Part shown: positions 59,351 through 64,000 of the stretch, one piece after another
How positions within the stretch are numbered: the first letter of the stretch is position 1
Layout: every line of letters begins with the position of its first letter
Source: Paralvinella palmiformis
Taxonomy: Eukaryota > Annelida > Polychaeta > Terebellida > Alvinellidae
Assembly (NCBI GenBank): GCA_025642065.1
Contig: JAODUP010000129.1
Span: 796,822 to 860,821 of the forward strand
Length of the DNA stretch: 64,000 nt
Reading direction: 5' to 3'
Position numbers and translations under genes: made by a program
The notes under the pieces: model-generated
Told to the model about the DNA's origin: nothing
The model's database searches: none
What the model saw: the letters and a program-made list of their open reading frames with translations, nothing else

Positions 59351-59741
59351 TTTCTTTGTTAAAGAATGAAAAAGCTGTATACTTTAATTGTTGTACTATG
59401 TTCTTGTAAATCTGTTGGCTGTTGTTCAGCTAAGAAGTAGACAATAATTTGATCTATGATTATGTTTATAATGTTTTTTCTTGGCAGGAGAATATCCTAT
59501 TTTGTTTTTCATAACTTAATTCAGTTGTTCATTAAGGCTATTATTTTGTTAATCCGTGAGAATAAAGTGTATTTTTCCATTTTGTTAAACTTGCCTTCGT
59601 TTGTTTTTAGAGATTTTGTGTTCTTTTTTTGTTGGCAGGAAAATATCCTATTTTGTTTTTCATAACTTAATTAAGTTGTTCATTAAAGCTATTATTTTGT
59701 TTATTTGTGAGAATAAAGTAATTTTTTTCATTTTGTTAATA
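59351..59741 (+). promoter_or_regulatory. 3' UTR with two polyadenylation signals in a tandem duplication
   Basis: AATAAA occurs at 59561..59566 and 59712..59717. Each lies in a copy of the same unit of about 110 bp (59479..59588 and 59631..59741), starting ttggcagga and containing atcctattttgtttttcata. The transcript probably ends shortly after one or both signals. Confidence 0.7.
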
Positions 59742-60329
59742 ATAATGATGGTGTTGCTGACAATGATCATATAGATTTAACAGAGTATTCTTACTACCAG
59801 GAGTCAGTCAGAAATGTTTTACAGTGTAATACAAAATGCAACCTTGAACTATTAGCTTTTTGCACCTTTCAAAAATATTTGATTCACTTATCTCCTCGAG
59901 CAGCTTACTCCACAATGTGTGACTGAGATACTAAATGTACAGTCCTTGAGGCAAAGGCACCTGCAGTAATGTCGGACTGGAAATATGGGCATGTCTCTCC
60001 AATTGAGAAGAACGCACACACACAATTAGCAGGGGAGCTGGATAAAATTTTGATATTAACAGTGTGTATCATCAGCATCCAATGTTTTTGTCACAATCTA
60101 AGCTGCACAATTTTTAATTAAAGTTATCCTCAGATATGGGCTACGATGTGAAATTACAGTAGGCCAAATTTAATAAGTACAAACAAAGGTATGGGCCACT
60201 GTAACAAGTATATTTTGTATAGAGAAAGAATTTAGATAAAGGTTATTTCTAGCCCTGAATAGTGATGCAACATATTCATATTAACATATTTATCAGAAAT
60301 ATTTCCAAAAATTATTGGCCGATCTATTA
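59742..60329 (+). other. Intergenic region
   Basis: AT-rich; no coding signal seen between the 3' UTR and the LINE. Confidence 0.5.
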
Positions 60330-60357
60330 GCATATTGCTTGGCATCCAACACCGACA

Positions 60358-61421
60358 TTGAGGGAAAAAGAAAGTGGAGGTCGATCGATAACTTTGCCAA
60401 TCAACGACATCCTACCAGACAACAGTGTTAAAAGCAAAGTCGGGAAGAAGATAATTAAAAGTGGAGAAAAAACAAATAAAAGCGGAGATAAAGGTGAGAA
60501 AATAGAAATTCAAAGTATAGAAAGCCCTCCCTGGGGACGACAGAGACAAGATGACCTGCCACGCATGCAAAGTGGACACAAATACTTATCAGAATGCGAG
60601 TTGTGCGATTTTTGGTATTGTGCTAAATGTCAGCACCTCAAAACTGATGCCATGAAACTTTTAACGCTATATGGGAACATCCACTGGTTTTGCTCATCTT
60701 GCGAGTAAAATGCAGTGGGTACGATAACCAGTACAGCTTAGGCAAGAAAACACCAGCCCAATTCCTAAGTGAGAGGATCATAACGGAGATCGATCAGGCC
60801 ATGACAACTCTGCATGAGAAAGTCAAAAAAGCAGAAACAGAAATAAAATCTGCCTATGCTGACATTGTGAAATAATTTGACACAAAGCTGCAGATCATAG
60901 AAGATTCTCGACCGCAAATTAGGAAACCAAGACCAGGTACCTATCCAGACCAAAATCTAAAAGAACTACAGGAACGACAAGAGCGATCAATAAATCTTAT
61001 TGTATATGTAATTCCGGAAAGTACGTCTGATGACAGAAGCAACAGAAGAATGCATGATCAGGTTCGTTTCCAAACCATATGTCAAGAAGGTATAGACTTG
61101 GAAACTGATGTGGACACGATTATATTAGGAGAAAAGAAAGAAGGTAGGAGCAGACCATTAAGGGTTACATTGGCAGACGAAGCCACCATGAGACGAGTTT
61201 TGCGACAGGTAAAAAAACTTAGCAAGAGCGGAGGACGTTTTGTTGCAGAATACGTTCATACGCAAAGATATGACTCCGCTAGAGAGGAAAGAGGGTTACG
61301 AAGTGAGGACAGAGCTGAAGTAGAGAGGAGTCCAAACAGAAAAAACGACGGAATCCGGTGGATAATCAGAAAGGGGAAAATAGTGGACGTCACTCCTCAG
61401 AGACATACAAATGAGTCGTAG
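60358..61421 (+). pseudogene. LINE ORF1-like gene (PHD-like finger, coiled coil, RNA-binding domain)
   Basis: First segment (to 60708): basic N-terminus, then CELCDFWYCAKCQHL and GNIHWFCSSC, a PHD-like zinc finger. A frameshift near 60705 and an in-frame TAA at 60873 separate it from a helical segment (TTLHEKVKKAETEIKSAY) and an L1 ORF1-type RRM region, ERSINLIVYVIPEST to GRSRPLRVTLADEATMRRVL and RWIIRKGKIVD. Such proteins coat LINE RNA. Confidence 0.8.
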
Positions 61422-61468
61422 GAGGCATAAGTAACAACCAAGTTCCCACGTGTATATATGTAAATAAG

Positions 61469-63782
61469 TTGAAATGTTTCTACACTAATACAGACACCTT
61501 GATGAACAAGCGCTTAGAACTCTCTGCACTAATTCATGAACACAACCCAGATATGATAAGAATAACCGAAATATTGACCCAAATACGAGACGTGGATCCT
61601 GAAACACAGGAATTCCACATAGATGGCTATGATCATCACACAAACCTAGAAGGAAGACACAAGAGGGGAGTAATCATGTATACTAAGTCCCACTTAAATG
61701 CAACCATCAGCCACATAGCAGGAGAAGAAAAGTTTGAAGAATCCCTATGGTGTGGGCTGAAACTGAAGGGAGCAGACAATCTGCTGATTGGTGTGGTTTA
61801 TAGATCAGCCAATTGCAACAGGGACAACCATGATCACTTTAGTGGCATTGTGCATTAACGATCTCAAGTAAATACAAGCCACATTCTGACAATGGGAGAT
61901 TTTAACTATGGTGAAATTAACTGGAATAATGGAACCTCACCTAATGCACTAACAAACCCAGCCACAACATTTGTGGAAACACTTCGGGACCTTTACCTTC
62001 ACCAGCATATCACAGAGCCAACACACTACAGAGCTGACCAGCGCCCAGATACACTTCACTTGGTAATCACAAACGAAGAAGGCATGGTTGACAACTTGGC
62101 CCTAAATAAACCTGTAGGAAAACCCCATAATTTATGTATCACTTTTGATTTTATGTGTTACACTGAGATGCCAGCCAAGAAAACACCGAAATTTCAATAC
62201 CTCAAGGGAGATTATGTCGCTATGAAGCAAGAGGCACAGTCAGTGTCTTGGAACCCGGAGGGCAAGTTAAGTATTAAAGAAAAGTGGCACCATTTCATGA
62301 ACAACATAAAGCATCTGATGGACAAACACATCCCCAAATCAAGATCACATGCAAAATGAGAGAAAACACCAATCCATATGACAGCAAAGGATAGGGAGAA
62401 GGTAAGATTGAAGAAAGCTGCTTTTTTTCACCTGGCGGTGCACCAGAAGTGGACAAGATTATAAACAATATACACTAAAGCGAGAAAATAGACAAAATGG
62501 GAGTGTCGTAAAGCGCAAAAGGAGTTCGAGAAGAAACTAGCAAAAGTGAGTAAGAAAAACCCCAAAGCCTTCTATAAATATGCACAATCTAAACTTAAAA
62601 CAAGAACAGACCCTGCACACTTAGCCCGAGAAGATGGTAGTCTCACTACAACAGACAAGCAGAAGGCGGATGTATTAAACAACCTTTTCTCTTCTGTATT
62701 CACAAGAGAAGATACAAACAATATGCTGGATACATTCACAAGCCGTACAGAAAGTGAATTGATGGATATAAAAATTACACCAGGAGATATAGCAAAAAGG
62801 CTATCAAAGATGAATCCAAACAAATCCCCAGGACCCGATGGAGCTGTACCCAGAATACTAAAGTAAAAGAACTACAAGAAATTATACCTGAACCACTTTA
62901 CCTGATCTTCAGACAGTCGTTTGACCTGGGGAAAATACCAGTTGGCTGGAAGATGGGGCTTGGCGTCCCCCATTTTCAAGAAAGGTAACAGACACCAGGC
63001 CAAACAATGCAGACCAGTAAGCCTAACATCAGTCAACTGTAAGACTCTAGAGTCGATCATCAGGGACCGTATGATGCATCATATGGTTGAAAACCAACTC
63101 CTCACAAAATGCCAACCTGGTTTCATCAAAGGTCGCTCTTGTGTCACTCAACCGTTGGCAGTCTTGGACAAATGGACAGAAGCACTGGACATGGGAAATA
63201 ATATGGATGCTGTGTATCTTGATTTTACAAAAGCATTCCACTCCGTTCCGCATCATTGATTCTTGATGAAAATCAAATGATATTTCATATCAGGTAAAAT
63301 ATGGAAATGGATAGAGGACTTTTTATTTCCGAGAAATCAGCAAGTAGTAGTCAATGGCATGACGTCACTGGTAGTGCTTGTTCTGAGTGGCATCCCTCAA
63401 GGTAGTGTTTTGGGGCCATTGCTATTTATCTATTTCATTAAAGACATGCCAGAGGTCTAACATATGGCAGCTGAGGTTTAATGTTAAAAAATGTAAATTT
63501 ATACATCTTGATAGCCGCAATAAACGCATAGAGTATCACATGTACAAAGAGGGAGCCCTGGTTAACTTACAGACCACAGAACTGGAAAAGGATATTGGTG
63601 TGTATGTTGACACCAAGTTAACATTCAGTATACATTGTGAAAAAAAGGGTATGGCTAACAAGCTATTAGGCCTGATCAGAATATCATATGCATACCTTGA
63701 TCATGCAACAGTGAAGACTTTGCACACCTTTCTAGTTAGGCCACAACTCGAATATGGAAACATGGCTGGTGCCCAGTATTAA
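61469..63782 (+). pseudogene. LINE ORF2-like gene: AP endonuclease and reverse transcriptase, FADD box deleted
   Basis: Endonuclease: CFYTNTDTLMNKRLELSAL, NPDMIRITE, LLIGVVYRSAN, LTMGDFNYGEINW; in-frame stops at 61856 and 62357. RT: MNPNKSPGPDGAVPRILK, SPIFKKGNRHQAKQCRPVSL, motif A DAVYLDFTKAFHSVPH, motif B SGIPQGSVLGPLLF, then a jump from KDMPE directly to WQLRFNVKKCKFIHL. The stretch that should hold FADD is absent. The C-terminus continues to YLDHATVKTLHTFLVRPQLE. Confidence 0.87.
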
Positions 63783-63818
63783 ATAGGTGACCCACAGACT
63801 GTGAATTGTGAATTGTGA

Positions 63819-64000
63819 AGATCAAAGGGACAAACAATTGAACCCCAAGGTGCACCAAGTAACCAAGTTAGGTCATCAAGAACACACACTTGTAAAGTTG
63901 TTCCAAATGGGACTGAAATCGTATCGTTTATGCTGAAACCAATTCTTCAGAAAATTACAATTTCACGAGGACAACTTTTTGATTAAAAAATTTTAATGAA
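63819..64000. other. Right edge, unassigned
   Basis: No supported feature. A weak minus-strand resemblance to an RT motif was not accepted. Confidence 0.4.

Larger units (their letters stand above)
60330..63818 (+). mobile_element. CR1/L2-like LINE, nearly full length but decayed
   Basis: ORF1-like and ORF2-like regions follow one another on the + strand and end with three tgtgaat-like units (63798..63818), as CR1/L2 elements end in short tandem repeats. Five or more stops and frameshifts, and a deletion inside the RT. Confidence 0.85.

Noticed and set aside
63819..64000. Minus-strand GAPWGSIVCPF resembling an RT motif B
   Set aside because: Too short and without neighbouring motifs.

Overview
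This window is eukaryotic genomic DNA. It has long introns, GT-AG splice sites, abundant dinucleotide repeats, tRNA-derived SINEs, and LINE, hAT and P-element relics. The repeat content and the gene architecture suggest a protostome invertebrate, most likely a mollusc; that placement is inference, since no marker gene is present.

Almost the whole window (143..59350, + strand) reads as one gene, cut off at its 5' end. I could join 60 exons by splice sites, reading phase and protein motifs, giving about 3,300 residues. Domain order from the left edge: (a) the end of an unidentified spacer and three ephrin-receptor-like (GCC2_GCC3) modules, exons 1-4; (b) fourteen EGF repeats, exons 5-15; (c) a pentraxin/LamG-like domain, exons 16-18; (d) a PAN/apple domain, exon 19, and a HYR domain, exons 20-21; (e) a second spacer, exons 22-25; (f) thirty-one further GCC2_GCC3 modules, one per exon, exons 26-56, mostly alternating between two types A and B; (g) two membrane-proximal EGF repeats, exons 57-58; (h) one transmembrane helix, exon 59; (i) a cytoplasmic tail of about 135 residues with an NPxY motif and no kinase, exon 60. 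The ingredients recall SVEP1/polydom, but the membrane anchor, NPxY tail and huge GCC2_GCC3 array do not. An adhesion, scavenger or engulfment-type receptor is a reasonable inference. A two-gene reading, split between exons 18 and 19, cannot be excluded.

Oddities in the gene: two exons have lengths that break the reading frame (+1 in exon 15, +2 in exon 56), three introns use GC donors, and exons 37-40 and 41-44 are a recent four-exon duplication that carried a GC donor along.

The introns hold mobile DNA: a 1.27-kb non-autonomous hAT-like element with near-perfect 8-bp target duplications (1541..2810), a hAT copy with terminal repeats and a transposase remnant (15659..17109), a 309-bp MITE-like element (11551..11859), a P-element/THAP9-like transposase relic on the minus strand (34911..36400), three LINE fragments on the minus strand, and at least three SINE families, one copy with a perfect 13-bp target duplication. 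Downstream of the gene (60330..63818) lies a decayed CR1/L2-like LINE in which the stretch that should hold the FADD catalytic box is deleted.
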